DNA from: Desmodesmus armatus
Lineage: Eukaryota; Chlorophyta; Chlorophyceae; Sphaeropleales; Scenedesmaceae
Length of the DNA stretch: 64,000 nucleotides
Direction: 5' to 3'
Assembly (NCBI GenBank): GCA_007449985.2
Contig: VIIQ02000732.1
Coordinates: 1 to 64,000 of the forward strand
Made by a program: the position numbers and the translations under genes
In this document: piece by piece, positions 22,301-32,098 of the stretch
Numbering within the stretch: position 1 is the first letter of the stretch
Layout of the letters: each line of letters opens with the position of its first letter
The notes under the pieces: generated by a model
Told to the model about the DNA's origin: nothing
What the model saw: the letters and a program-made list of their open reading frames with translations, nothing else
Database searches by the model: none

Positions 22301-25201
22301 GCCACTTCCTCCAGCAGCTCCACCACCTGCCTCAGCAGCCCCTTCTCCTCAGCTATCAACGTCTCCTTGCTCTGGTTCAACAGCCGCCGCAGCGAGCTAC
22401 CACTGCCAGCAGGCACCTTCACCTTGACTGTGGTCACACCACTGCTGCCACCACTACTGCCACTGCTGCTGCTGCTGGCGGCGGTGTCCCAGTCTGCTTC
22501 ACTGGAGGTCTCCATTGCAGCAACATCTGCAGTGAATGGAGATGGCACCGGGTGGCAGCCTATGGTCAGCACCGCGATTTGTTGTGGGTGTCCTCCAGGC
22601 AACGTGCCATACAAGTCCTCAAAAGCAAGAGCAGCGTAGTTGCTGGCCTATGCCGACTGCCACACAAATCAGTGTGCCACGTGAATGCGCTAGTGGTGTG
22701 CCAGCAAGGGCTGTCATCATCCACGGCACTGCTGTCCTCATCCGCTGCACCCCCCCCCCTCCAGCCGCTGCTGCTGCCACCAACTGTCCAGTAGCAGGCA
22801 GAACCCACACGCACCCCTGCACAAAACACCACTTACTTCAGCTGCATCTCCTGTCACCTGCGCGCCCACACAGCGCCACAATAGTGCAACCCCCACCTCT
22901 GCCCTGGTCAAACCCGTCCGTGATTCACCGCTATTCACCTACCTGCTGTGTGTCCTTCCGTCAGCGCCTGCAGCAGCGCCCCCACCGCCACTGCCACCGC
23001 ACTACTGTCCTCATCCGACGCACCGCCCCCCACAGCCGCTGCTGCTGACACCAACTGCTCAAGGGGTAGGCAGAACCCGTCTGCTGGGCCGGAAAGGGCG
23101 GGAACCTGCTGCGCCAGGCTGGCGCTGCTGCTGCTGGGTGCTGCTGCAATGACTGGGATTGCGTTGCCGCTGCGCTGACTGCTGCGGGCGGCTGAGAGGT
23201 CCGAGGGACTGGGGAGGTCCCCAGACCCGTCCTGCACAACAGGAGTGAACACGAACTTCGGCCTGTTACTGGCGCACTTGGCAACACATCCCATGTGTGC
23301 TGATGCCACAACCTCTCAAATCAGCATTGAGCAGTCTGTGGTGGAACACCAGTGGTGCTAGCTACAGCTGCTGGTGAAGATGCTTGCTGTCGCCCAACTG
23401 GCACTGACACATAGCATATGCAGGCCGACATGCAAAGCCTGCCTGCACGCAATGACCCAGCCTGGTCACACTTGCTGCTTGAACTCCCACCCTATCACTA
23501 AAGCACTCAACCCACCTGCAGCAGTACAAAGTTAGCTCCCTCTGCTGCTGCTGCCACTGCTGCGTCCACTGAGGTGACCAGCCTGCCCAGCAGCAGGGGT
23601 CCCTGCTGCATCTTGCGAGCAACCACCAGGGGCACACCTGCACATCACGGGGTACACAGGTACATGCAATTCCAGGTTTGTTTGTGGGCACGTGCAGAGT
23701 ACGACTGTGATCCATAAAACCACTGCTGCAGAGTGCGCCATGCTGCATCTTGCGAGCCACCACCACGGGCGCACCTGCACAGCATGGTGTATACAGATGC
23801 AAGCGATCGCTGTGGTGCATTTGCAACATGTTCAGTATCCTACCGCCTCTGCTGTCTCACTGTAACCGTTCCAGACCCTGCTGCAAGTAGACATTGCTAC
23901 ATACTGAGTGCCGCAACAAGCACCACACCTGCACAACACCACTGAAACTTGACGTAGACGGCCAGACCAGCCGATTGCTACAGTAGGTGCCACGGTTCGA
24001 AAAGCACTCAGCCCAAGCATGATGCACCCCATGAGCAGTGACCCCACCTACACCCACCAGCAAGTGACAGCGCTGCACCCTCTACTTGCACTGCAGCCAC
24101 AGTTTGCCATACAACCAATACGTCACTCAATGAAACCTCCGCCCCCGCTGCTGCTGCAACCCACACCCGTTCAACATTGACAGCAATGCACCCTCTGCTC
24201 CAACTGCTGCCACAGCAGGCCTTCACCCATCTATGACTGACAGCAATGCACCCTCTGCTCCCACTGCTGTAGCAACCCACCTCCCACCCAAGCCTAACTT
24301 ATAGCTCTACACCATTTGCTTCCACTGCTGCTGCAACCCACCTCCCATCCCACAAACATCACAGCACTATACCCTCTGCTGCCACTGCTGCTGCAATCAG
24401 CCCTGCACCTACCTGTGGGTGACAGCACAACACCCTCTGCTCCCACTGCTGCTGCAGACCAACCCCATCCCCCTCAAATCGACAGCACCACGTTGGTATT
24501 TTAGCTGGCTCACCCCTGGTAGGCAATGCCATTGACATGTGGCGATTTTGTCTACGTGTAGCATGTTCTCCCCAAACATTACACCCCCGGCTCCTCCTGC
24601 TGCTGCAAACACCCTTCCACCTACCTGTGGGTGACAGCACAACACCCTCTGCTCCCACTGCTGCTGCAATATCGAGCCGGTCCAGCAGCAGCAATGCAGC
24701 ACGCTCCCGCAACAACTCCTTCACTTTCACGGCAGCCTCGTACAGCGCTGCTGCATTGTCGCTGCCATCCAGCAGTACTGCAGTAGCTCCTGCTGTTATG
24801 GCATCGTTGATGGCTTCGGCTAGCTGCTCTGCCTGCGCTGATTCTAACAGGGACCCCGCTTGCAGCGTGATCAGCAAGGCAGGGAGATCCATGCGTGCCT
24901 GTTTTTGGCCTGCAGGAAACACCCCGACCCCTGCTGCAGCTGCTGACGTGCTGCGTGGAATCGTTTGAACCCGTAAGCTGCGGCGTTGGTGCTGGGAGGG
25001 CAGCTGTGTTATGGGGAGTCCCTCCCTTAGGAGGTTGGGGTGCTGGCTCACGCTGGATCCAGTGCTGCTTGCATTGCATGCATGTCTCCTGGGAGTCTGC
25101 TTTAACGAGCTGCTGCTGGCACTGCAGAAAGGCCTGGATGTTCCGCACGTGGTTTGCTGCTGGCTACCAGCCAACAACTGCCGCCCCTGTGGCAACAGCA
25201 T
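13905..25201 (-). CDS. FZL: Chloroplast FZL (FZO-like) dynamin-related GTPase
   Basis: Exons, transcription order: 25201-24625, 23637-23516, 23231-22943, 22526-22294, 21838-21666, 21307-21150, 20392-20262, 19931-19854, 19615-19473, 18923-18686, 18260-18181, 17976-17918, 17820-17682, 17307-16977, 15530-15337, 14854-14759, 13979-13905; about 1,038 residues (Arabidopsis FZL is about 900). FZL acts in thylakoid organisation and chloroplast membrane remodelling. The N-terminus is Ser/Arg/Gln-rich, like a transit peptide. Exons 1-2 encode the TENI/ThiE-like domain typical of plant FZL (RLDIAAAVGAEGVVLS, then LVVARKM). GTPase motifs: G1 GEFNSGKST (about 431), PTT, G3 DTPGTN (about 502), G4 NKVD split across exons 7 and 8. 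The hydrophobic C-terminal part (NTLEDILALTVAGMASY) is the likely membrane segment, followed by a short coiled-coil tail. Exon 11 ends in phase 2 but exon 12 needs phase 0, a one-base conflict I could not resolve. Confidence 0.88.
15045..15130 (-). repeat. Echo of FZL exon 15 3' edge
   Basis: The copy encodes VKRGDIKAMVAQRVNNFAEG against LKRSDIKAKVAQRANNFAEG in the real exon. It lies downstream in intron 15. Confidence 0.8.
15841..16842 (-). repeat. Seven downstream copies of FZL exon 14 3' edge
   Basis: Copies at about 16751-16842, 16626-16707, 16511-16555 (short), 16356-16442, 16094-16180, 15969-16052 and 15841-15905 match the exon end encoding KVDAARALLEAEIKDAFLG and the donor. The upstream side of each copy runs into intron-like sequence without a clear acceptor, so most should be skipped by splicing. 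Confidence 0.85.
16317..16354. repeat. Poly-C tract joined to (CA)n at an FZL echo
   Basis: About 24 C residues are followed by a CA repeat that abuts the donor of an exon 14 echo. On the FZL strand this reads donor, (GT)n, then a long G run. Similar tracts lie at 1050-1078, 14322-14347, 16949-16976 (immediately after the true exon 14 donor) and 62922-62944. Confidence 0.9.
18366..18400 (-). repeat. Echo of FZL exon 11 5' edge with acceptor
   Basis: The first ten codons of exon 11 (VEMVKDADAQ) are repeated exactly at protein level about 140 bp upstream in intron 10, acceptor included. Confidence 0.8.
18990..19020 (-). repeat. Echo of FZL exon 10 5' edge with acceptor
   Basis: It encodes FQKFIYD against FEKFIYD in the real exon and keeps the CAG acceptor; it lies upstream in intron 9. 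Confidence 0.7.
19280..19398. ncRNA. Long foldback hairpin in FZL intron 9 (pre-miRNA-like or MITE)
   Basis: Arms 19280-19328 and 19350-19398 are reverse complements over 49 bp with three mismatches; the loop is 21 nt. Long, nearly perfect hairpins in introns are typical of green-algal small-RNA precursors, but a miniature inverted-repeat element would look the same. The function is inferred; the fold is seen directly. Confidence 0.5.
19755..19800 (-). repeat. Echo of FZL exon 9 5' region
   Basis: The segment encodes ATVLPISQGSPDSA, matching PAVLPISGRAALKA near the start of exon 9. It lies upstream in intron 8. Confidence 0.65.
20496..20692 (-). repeat. Two echoes of FZL exon 7 5' edge
   Basis: The copy at 20496-20550 encodes EEYVPGADMVLFVL, close to the real exon start EEYVPRADMVLFVL. 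A more decayed copy lies at about 20640-20692, with a possible third near 20785-20815. All are upstream in intron 6. Confidence 0.75.
20901..20990 (-). repeat. Echo of FZL exon 6 3' edge with donor, including a second G3 motif
   Basis: This copy of the exon 6 end encodes LREMNTVDTPGTNVILER and keeps the donor. It lies downstream in intron 6 and is among the best preserved echoes. Confidence 0.85.
21452..21478 (-). repeat. Echo of FZL exon 6 5' edge with acceptor
   Basis: The segment encodes YVDPQKSE against YADPQSPKK in the real exon and retains the acceptor CAG; it lies upstream in intron 5. Confidence 0.7.
21991..22300 (-). repeat. Intron 4 tandem duplication carrying an echo of FZL exon 5 5' edge
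   Basis: The exon 5 start (DELPLLRDAITN) is copied at 21991-22036 with its acceptor. The flanking intron sequence at about 21850-21990 is also repeated at about 22138-22290, so the echo is part of a larger tandem duplication. Confidence 0.75.
22722..22810 (-). repeat. Degenerate copy of part of FZL exon 3
   Basis: The sequence matches 22988-23078 of exon 3 (the QLVSAAAAVGGG segment) with substitutions and frame changes. It lies downstream in intron 3. Confidence 0.75.
23735..23777 (-). repeat. Echo of FZL exon 2 5' edge with acceptor
   Basis: A copy of the exon 2 start, encoding APVVVARKMQHG against VPLVVARKMQQG in the real exon, lies upstream in intron 1 and keeps a CAG acceptor. Confidence 0.8.
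24060..24465 (-). repeat. 60-bp-period echoes of FZL exon 1 3' edge with donor
   Basis: Five degenerate copies beginning near 24178, 24237, 24297, 24357 and 24417, and a weaker one near 24064, match the end of FZL exon 1 (24629-24672) including its donor. The spacing is almost exactly 60 bp. All lie in intron 1, downstream of the true exon in transcription order. Confidence 0.8.
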
Positions 25202-25659
25202 GGTGATCTGGTTGAGTGGGGATTCCTTGGATCTGGCCTTCGTCTACAGCACCGCTCGACTTTGGCTCGACTGTAGATCCAGATTGAAACAACAGTTCGG
25301 TTGCTGTGATTCGAACCACAGGCACAGCACACTGGGACACCACCAGTGCACACGACAGCAGAGATACTACTGCTCTGATTGTGGTGTTTGAACCAAAATC
25401 CGAACACTGTGACACTCATTACTCGTATGCTAGTGCATTCAGCTGTAAAGGAGAGATCTCACTGTTTTGACTTTGGTGTGTCCCAACCGACTGCAGCGAA
25501 CGCACGAAGCAGCCCTTCCCACTCCCATGAACGATCACATAGACCTTATCTTAGTACCGAGTCAATCACGAGTGCTTGTCAATCTTCCTGGGCCTCCTTC
25601 TGTCAACAGCTCAGCACTGATGATGTGTGGATTGCCCAGCTAGCGGTTGCACAGCGGTC
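25202..25659. promoter_or_regulatory. Divergent intergenic region between FZL and the 25660 gene
   Basis: The 458 bp between the two inferred start codons must hold both promoters or at least both 5' untranslated regions. I see no clear TATA box. A near-palindrome lies at about 25306-25323. Confidence 0.45.
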
Positions 25660-26334
25660 ATGGGCGCTGAAGAGTCAGGTATATACTTCCTCATGCATTT
25701 TGGCTGCTCCCCCAGCACTGGGGTGATCATGAATGATTGCATCCCCACCTTGGACTATGTCCCACAGTACTTCGTGCATGTCTGCCTTCTTGCAGAGGCT
25801 GCTCGAGCAGGCATCACACCCAACCATAAGTTTCTCACCAACTACCTGCAAGGCGTAGAGTCAGGCAACAAGAGAGCTATCGCCCGCAACGCAGCTAGGG
25901 GTGCACAGAAGGTGTGGCAGCAGCACAGCACAGTATCCTTGCACACAGCCTCCCAGCATGCCTGAGCTGAGGGGTCACCTTGACTATCGACCCCAGCTCA
26001 CCACAGCCTTGACATGTCTAGTTGGAGCAGCAGTCGAGTGGGATTCTTTGTGGAAGGATGCGGTCAAATATCTGCAGACACATCAGCAGGCTGGCCAAAG
26101 GGTCTGCTACGTGCTTCGGAGGTTTGTAAGCAAGAGTATCCGTCTCATCTGCCAAGCAGCTGCAGTGGAAAACATAAAGATGTAGCATGTTATGAGTGTG
26201 AAGGCGACCCACGTCGCAGTAGCATCTGCCTCTGACACCTGCAGCCCTTGCTCTTGCTGGCTGCCGAGCTGGCTGCCAAACTGGCTGGCTGACTGGCTAG
26301 CTGGCTGGCTGGCTAGCTGGTTGGCTGGCTGATC

Positions 26335-26368
<34 letters not shown>

Positions 26369-29300
26369 ATGAATGGCTAGCTGGCTGTGGTAGAGCTCAA
26401 TCAGCAGAAGCCTTGATGTCCACTGCAATATCAGAACTTCACCCGAAACACTGGGCGATCCTGTACGATAATGTAGCAAACTGCGCGACACTGTGCTGAT
26501 CCTGCAGGCCGTGGGTGCTAGCGGAGCAGCAGCTCTTCGGCCGGCCCTGCATAAGGCAGCTGTCAAGGGGGTCAACACGGTCAAACAAGTCACACTGGAG
26601 TCAGCAGAGCAGTCAAAGAAGTCTCTGTGCCTGGCATTGCTCAAGGAGGTGAGCTGCCAAAGCAGCTGGCATCATGTGGCATGTTGAATTTGCCCTAAGA
26701 TGTCCTTCATGTTACTGCTTCCCACCTGCAGCAGCATTGTAGCGTCAACTAATGTCTTTGCCATTTCACAGCCGGCACAGCATAGCACACAACCCAGCTC
26801 ACAACACTCCCACAGAACTTGACATGCAGGGCAACCAGCCAAGCCTCAGTCGCTGACTCACTCCCCCTCAATCACCACCACCACCACCACCCACCCCAAA
26901 AAACGTAGATAAAGTGACCAACTGTGTGCCTGATTCTCTGCATCTGTTGCTACCCCCCTCTTAGGTGGCCCAAGTTTTTGGCTATGCCCTTATCGTGTAT
27001 GTTGAGGGGCAGCCAGAGGAGGCAGCAGAGGGAGATGAGCAAGATCAGCTGCTGCAACCGCTGCCACTGGGACCCCTGCTGGTCAAGCTGACTGCAGCTG
27101 CGGCACACACTCACCCCATACCCCCTTTCCCACCACCCCCACCACCCTCCCGTGAAAAAGTTGCCGACTCTGCCTGCGTCTCTGCCTCTGCTGCTGCTGC
27201 TCAACGCCCCCCCCCCCCCCAGGTGGCCCAAGTCTTTGGCTATGCCCTTTCGGTGTATGTTGAGGGGCAGCCAGAGGAGGCAGTGGAGGGTGTTGAACAA
27301 GATCAGCTGCTGCAGCCGCTGCCACTGGGACCCCTGCAGGTCAACCTGACTGCATCTGCGGCACTCATCCCATATTCCCGTTCTCACTACCACGAAATGC
27401 ATGTGTCTCTGCTTCTGCTGCTGCTTCTGCTGCTGCTGCTGCTAATGCGTTCTTTCAGGTGGCCCAGGTCTTTGGCTATGCCCTGTCGGTGTATGTTGAG
27501 GGGCAGCCAGAGGAGGCAGCAGAGGGTTTTGAACAAGATCAGCTGCTGCAGCCGCTGCCACTGGGAGCTCTGCAGGTCAACCTGACTGCAGCTGCTGCCC
27601 GGCTGTCGGGCGGGCGTGCTAGGGCTGCAGCAGGCGGAGGCCCAGGCGGGCTGCTGTCCCCTGCGCAGAAGGTGATTGGGTCAGGGGGTGTGGAAGGGTG
27701 GTGGTTGCTGGCCAGCTGTGTTGTGCAGTCGGGCTAGGGCTGCAGCAGGTGGAGGCTCAGGCGGGCTGCTGTCCCCTGCGCAGAAGGTGATTGGGTCAGG
27801 GGGTGTGGAAGGGTGGTGGTTGCTGGCCAGCTGTGTTGTGCAGTCGGGCTAGGGCTGCCGCAGGTGGAGGCTCAGGCGGGTTGCTGTCTTCTGCGCAGAA
27901 CGTGATTGGTTATCTTGAGCGTGCGTGTGAATCAACAGTCACAGGAGATCCGCAGCACTTGGAGGCTAAGGCGGGCTGTCTCCTGTGCAGAGGATAATTC
28001 AACATAGTCCTCCAGGAACTGCCCTGGCAGTCCGTGCAAACGTCATTTTTAGACTGCACTGGTAAGACTGTTTGAGCGCGACTGCACATGATCTCGCTCT
28101 GCTGAGACACCCACGCATCAAGATCTCACTCCCCCCCCCCCCCCCCCGCCCCTCACACACACCCTGCGTCACCACACTCCGCAGGCCCGCCTCAGCACAC
28201 ACGGCAGGCTGCAGCTGTCAGCCTTCCGCTCCAGCGGGCTGCTGTTGCCCAGCATGCATCCACTTTGCTGACACACCCACCCACCCACCCGGCCACATGC
28301 ACTCTCTCTGCTGACACACCCATCCACATGCGCACTCTCTCCCCGACCCATCCACCCATCCATCCACCCACCCTACCTCGCCCCCCCCCCCCCCCCTTCA
28401 CGCCACCCCGCAGGCTCGCCTCAGCACACATGGCAGGCTGCAGCTGGCAGCCTTTCGCTCCAGCGGGCTGCTGTCACCCGGCAGCAAGCAGGCAGCAGCA
28501 GCAGGAGCCACACGGCGTGCAGTCTTGCGGCGCAACAGCGGCAGCGGGGGCCGGGCCAAGCCACAGCAGCAGCAGCATGCAGCTGGTGCCGATGGTGCCG
28601 ATGGTGACCGTGACACAACCATGTCAGATGAAGGTATACAAGGGGAGGAAACTGGGCAGCAAGGGTTATCAGCAGCAGCAGCAGCAGCAGCTGGCAGGGA
28701 GCATATACAGCTGCAGCAGCAGGAGGATGAGCAGCAGCAGCAAGAGGAGGAGGAGGAGGAAGAGGGGCAGGATGCTGATGCAGCAGCAGATGACAGCAGC
28801 AGTAGTAGTGAATATGAAGAGGTGCCCAGTGACGACCCTTACTACACCGACACGCGCCTGCCAGCAGCAGCAGCAGCAGCAGCACCGGCACAGCAGCAGC
28901 AGCAGCAGCCGAAGGGTGGGGCACCCCAGCAGAAGGCCAGTGTGTTTTCAAGGCTCAGCAGAGGAGTCATACCCACACCGCCATCTGCAGCAGCAGCTGC
29001 CGCTCCTGCTGCATCCCCAGCACCTGCAGCTGCAGGTGGTTCAGCAAAAGCAGCAGCGGCTGTTTCAGCAGCGGGGGCTACAGGATCCAAGGCTGCTCCA
29101 GGCCGCAAGTCAGCCACCCCAAGCTCTTCTGTGCCGCCAGCTGGCCCCCACACAGCAAGCAGCAAGGTCAGGGCCAGCACCCCAGCAGCAGCAGCTGCTG
29201 CAAGCGGCAGCAAAAACTCTGGGACCCCAGCAACAGCAGCAGCAGCCAGCAGCAAAGGACACAGGACCCAGGATGCTATACCGAGCAGCTCTCGGGGGCG

Positions 29301-30538
29301 CATTGTGTTCAGCCTGGACATAGCAGCAGGAGCAGCAGGGCAGCAGCAGTCCACACCCTCGCCTGCCCCGGCAGCAGCAGCAGCAAAGGGTGCATCAAGC
29401 GCAGGCAAGAAGCGGTCAGCACCAGATACGAACGGCGCCACCACCACCAGCACCCTACAGCCTTCCGCCAGTAAACAGCTCAATAAGGACCTTGCAGGGT
29501 CCGGGCCGAAGCCGGGAGCAGCAGCAGCAGCGGCGGCGGCAGCAGCAGCTCGTCAGCCTAGCAGCAAAGCAGGAAACACAGCAGCAGCAGCAGCAGCGGC
29601 AGCAGCAGCAGCGGCAGCAGCAGCAGCGGAGCCGGGTGTCAAGCGGCAGCGGCAGCAGCTGGCGGCAGCAGTGGGTGGCGGTGGCGGCAGGGGCAGTGCT
29701 GGCAGCTTGACTGACCCTCGACAACTGCAGGTGTGTGGGGTTGATGTGGTATGGGCCAGGGAGAAATGTGTCCTTGAGGCCAAACCCCTGCACCCTGTTA
29801 CTGTCAGCGCAAAATTATGCACAAGGTCACTGGCTGCTGTTGAAGATCAGCACAGCACGGAATTATCAAATGGTAGCTCGCTGCTGTTTGCGGCCCAGCC
29901 ACACAAAATGGATTAGAGAGTACCAATTTGCTGTGAAAGCATCTGATAGTAACAACCTCCCCCCCCCCCCCCCCAAATGAAAAATAAAAAAAGAAAGAAA
30001 ATGGGGGTGGCGGCTCAGGCCAGCAGCCACCTCCTCATTCGCAGTAACTGCTTGAGAGTTGCTTGGCGATTGCTTGGGATTGCTTGACAGAATTGACATC
30101 TGCCCAGTTCATCCGAGTGCAGTAAAGGTTGTTCGGGCAGAGTCCCAACCTCGGCAGCAGGCGGCGAGCCAGTTTCTGATGCGGTCCTATCACTTGTTGT
30201 TTCAACTCACTACCCACTCCCTCTGTGACTGTGGTTGTGTGCCACAGGTTGATGATGATGGTTGGGAGGAAGTACCCCAGGATGACGAATCTGATGGGCA
30301 GGAGGATGACGTAATGGATGACGCCATGCTCAACCACCACCACCAGCAGGAGCAGCAGCGACCGCCACAGCAGCGCAACGGGCACAGCCGGCAGCAGCAG
30401 CAGCGGCAGCAGCAGGAGGAGGAAGATCCTGGGGGATCTGAGAAGCAGCGGCGGCAGCGTGGCGGCGGTGACAGCAGCAGCAAGGAGCAGCAGGGGAGGG
30501 TGTCTGTTTTGAGACGGCTGGGGGTGGATGGCAGCTGA
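25660..30538 (+). CDS. Uncharacterised acidic polyQ/polyA protein
   Basis: Exons 25660-25678, 25796-25911, 26508-26648, 27459-27671, 28414-29730, 30248-30538; all phases close, giving 698 residues. The start is the ATG at 25660 (MGAEES, joining in frame to EAARAGITPN); all later introns are phase 0. Residues 1-165 look globular (KFLTNYLQGVESG, VNTVKQVTLESAEQ, VFGYALSVYVEGQPEEA), but I recognise no family. Residues about 200-600 are low complexity: an acidic E/D block, polyQ, polyA and Ser/Lys-rich stretches. The C-terminus has DDGWEEVPQDDE and ends RVSVLRRLGVDGS. The composition suggests a nuclear or scaffold protein, which is inference only. Introns 3 to 5 contain copies of exon edges and a LINE 3' fragment. 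Confidence 0.65.
26262..26392 (+). repeat. CTGG-type simple repeat
   Basis: Imperfect tetranucleotide repeat (CTGG/CTAG) inside intron 2 of the 25660 gene. Confidence 0.9.
26965..27370 (+). repeat. Two echoes of exon 4 5' edge of the 25660 gene
   Basis: Copies beginning at 26965 and 27223 each have a polypyrimidine tract, an AG acceptor and about 125 bp matching the real exon at 27459 (VAQVFGYAL...LPLGPL). They diverge before the exon's later part and lack its donor. The two copies share a reading frame with each other. Confidence 0.85.
27735..27905 (+). repeat. Two echoes of exon 4 3' edge with donors
   Basis: About 50-bp copies at 27735-27790 and 27848-27905 match the end of exon 4 (GGLLSPAQK and donor). 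The first is part of a 113-bp tandem duplication that includes intron sequence. Confidence 0.85.
28184..28262 (+). repeat. Echo of exon 5 5' edge of the 25660 gene
   Basis: This copy encodes ARLSTHGRLQLSAFRSSGLL, against the real exon start at 28414 with one residue changed, and keeps the CAG acceptor. Both are preceded by long C runs (about 28132-28147 and 28381-28396). Confidence 0.85.
29905..29968 (+). mobile_element. LINE 3'-end fragment in intron 5 of the 25660 gene
   Basis: The sequence from AGAGAGTACC through GTAACAACCT and a long C run, followed by AAAT, matches the terminal sequence of the LINE near 61496-61548. It is in the same orientation as the host gene. Only the extreme 3' end is present, as expected for a severely 5'-truncated insertion. 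Confidence 0.65.
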
Positions 30539-32098
30539 CTGGGAGGTGCTGCCTGCTGCCCTCGAGTCCAGTTTTGATCCTTTTGAGCGACCCTGTTTGC
30601 CTTCTTCTTCTGCAGTGTCTTTTCACTGCCTGTAGCTTCGTGTAGATACACAGTCTGCTTGTATGTAGGCTTTGAGGTTATTGTTGTACATGTACTGCAC
30701 TTTGTTATCCCTGCTTGGCATGTTGTTTTGGTCTGACATGGCCAGGCATGGGGTCACTGCTGGCACATGTGCAGCATGCCAGCGTATGTAGTGGTGAAGA
30801 TGATGTGTGTTTATCATGCCAGCAGCAGTGTTGGTTGGACTGCCATACTTTGGGTGAAAACTTCAGCATGTGTTGTGATTGAATCACAGCTGCATCTGGC
30901 AGCAACACAGCTGCATCTCCAAGGTAGTTGAGAGTGCAGGACAGAAGACACTCTGTTGGTGCGGAGTCTGCAGGACCTTTGGAAAGCAAACTTGCTTCTT
31001 AGCTACTGTCGTGCTTGAGAATCTTGTGCTGGGGCGACACCCTGCTTTCAAAAGGCAACTGCAACCAAGGCTCAGCTGGAATGCAAGACATCATGGTAAC
31101 AGCACACAAGGTTGATAAGCTTGCTTGATGAGACTGACTTGTCCAACTGCAGACTTGGCTGCATGCTGTAGGTGTAGTCTGCTTGCTGTAGTGTGCTTGC
31201 GGTAGTCTGCTGTGCTCCCCAGCTGGGGAGCACCTGTGAGCAGCTGTCAGCTCAGTCCTGCTGAATGCCGGTGCTGTCAGCACGCATGCCAGGCACAACA
31301 CACAGCACATGATGTACAGCTCATCACTCGGAGTGCCAGCAGCACATAACGTACAGCTTAGAGTGCCAGCACAGCACAACATTTTAGATCTAGAGTACTT
31401 CACTGTTACTGTGACATTCGTCCACATTGCAACAACATGTGCACCACTTTGACACTGTCACTAAGTGCAGACAGTAGCTTGGGACGGCAGCACACTGCAG
31501 AATCACACTGTGTGCTGATGACGACAACCACAGCACCATGCATGGTGTGCAGGCCAGCGCGTGACACTGGGTGGTACAAGCACCACAAATTCACATGTGT
31601 GCTACATGTACAAGAGGTGTCATCAACACACCCCAGCACACAATCAAGCACCGACATTGAATCAAGCTTGAGCCTGAGGCTTGCAGTTACTCACACTGAC
31701 CACATGCTCATGAGACCGTCCAAAGGGACACCAACTTGGTTGACTTCAGCGCTACACTTCACATCCTTGGAAACTGCAAAGCCTTTGCAATTGCGACTAC
31801 CATGCCAGCTCACTGCAAGAATTGTGCAGCACACATCAGGATACATCATCATCAGAGTGACAAACCAATCACAGCAACTCAGCAGTTGACAACCAACCGC
31901 CAAAGCGACAGCGTGTGACAGCCCCTCCCGGAGGGCTGTGCCTACTACTTGCGATGGCAGAGGCCAAACAGCACACCAGCACAGCATAGCACAGCAGGGC
32001 GCTCTTCACATCAAGCAGAGCCGGTGCACGATGGTGGACTCCAGTGGCACTCTAACCAATTTTCACGCCTACTACTGCTGACGCCATAGGTCAGAGCT
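30539..32098. other. Intergenic region without a supported gene
   Basis: It holds the 3' flank of the 25660 gene and the 3' flank of the RING pseudogene. A perfect 22-bp palindrome lies at 31212-31233 and a shorter inverted repeat at about 31919-31940. The open frames here are short and lack recognisable domains. Confidence 0.5.

Noticed and set aside
24008..24702. Multiple plausible coding frames in FZL intron 1
   Set aside because: They are copies of the exon 1 end and do not connect to further exons in phase.
25300..25330. T-arm-like GTTCGAAT on the minus strand
   Set aside because: The stem is a local palindrome out of register with a tRNA T arm, and no D arm or acceptor stem could be found upstream.
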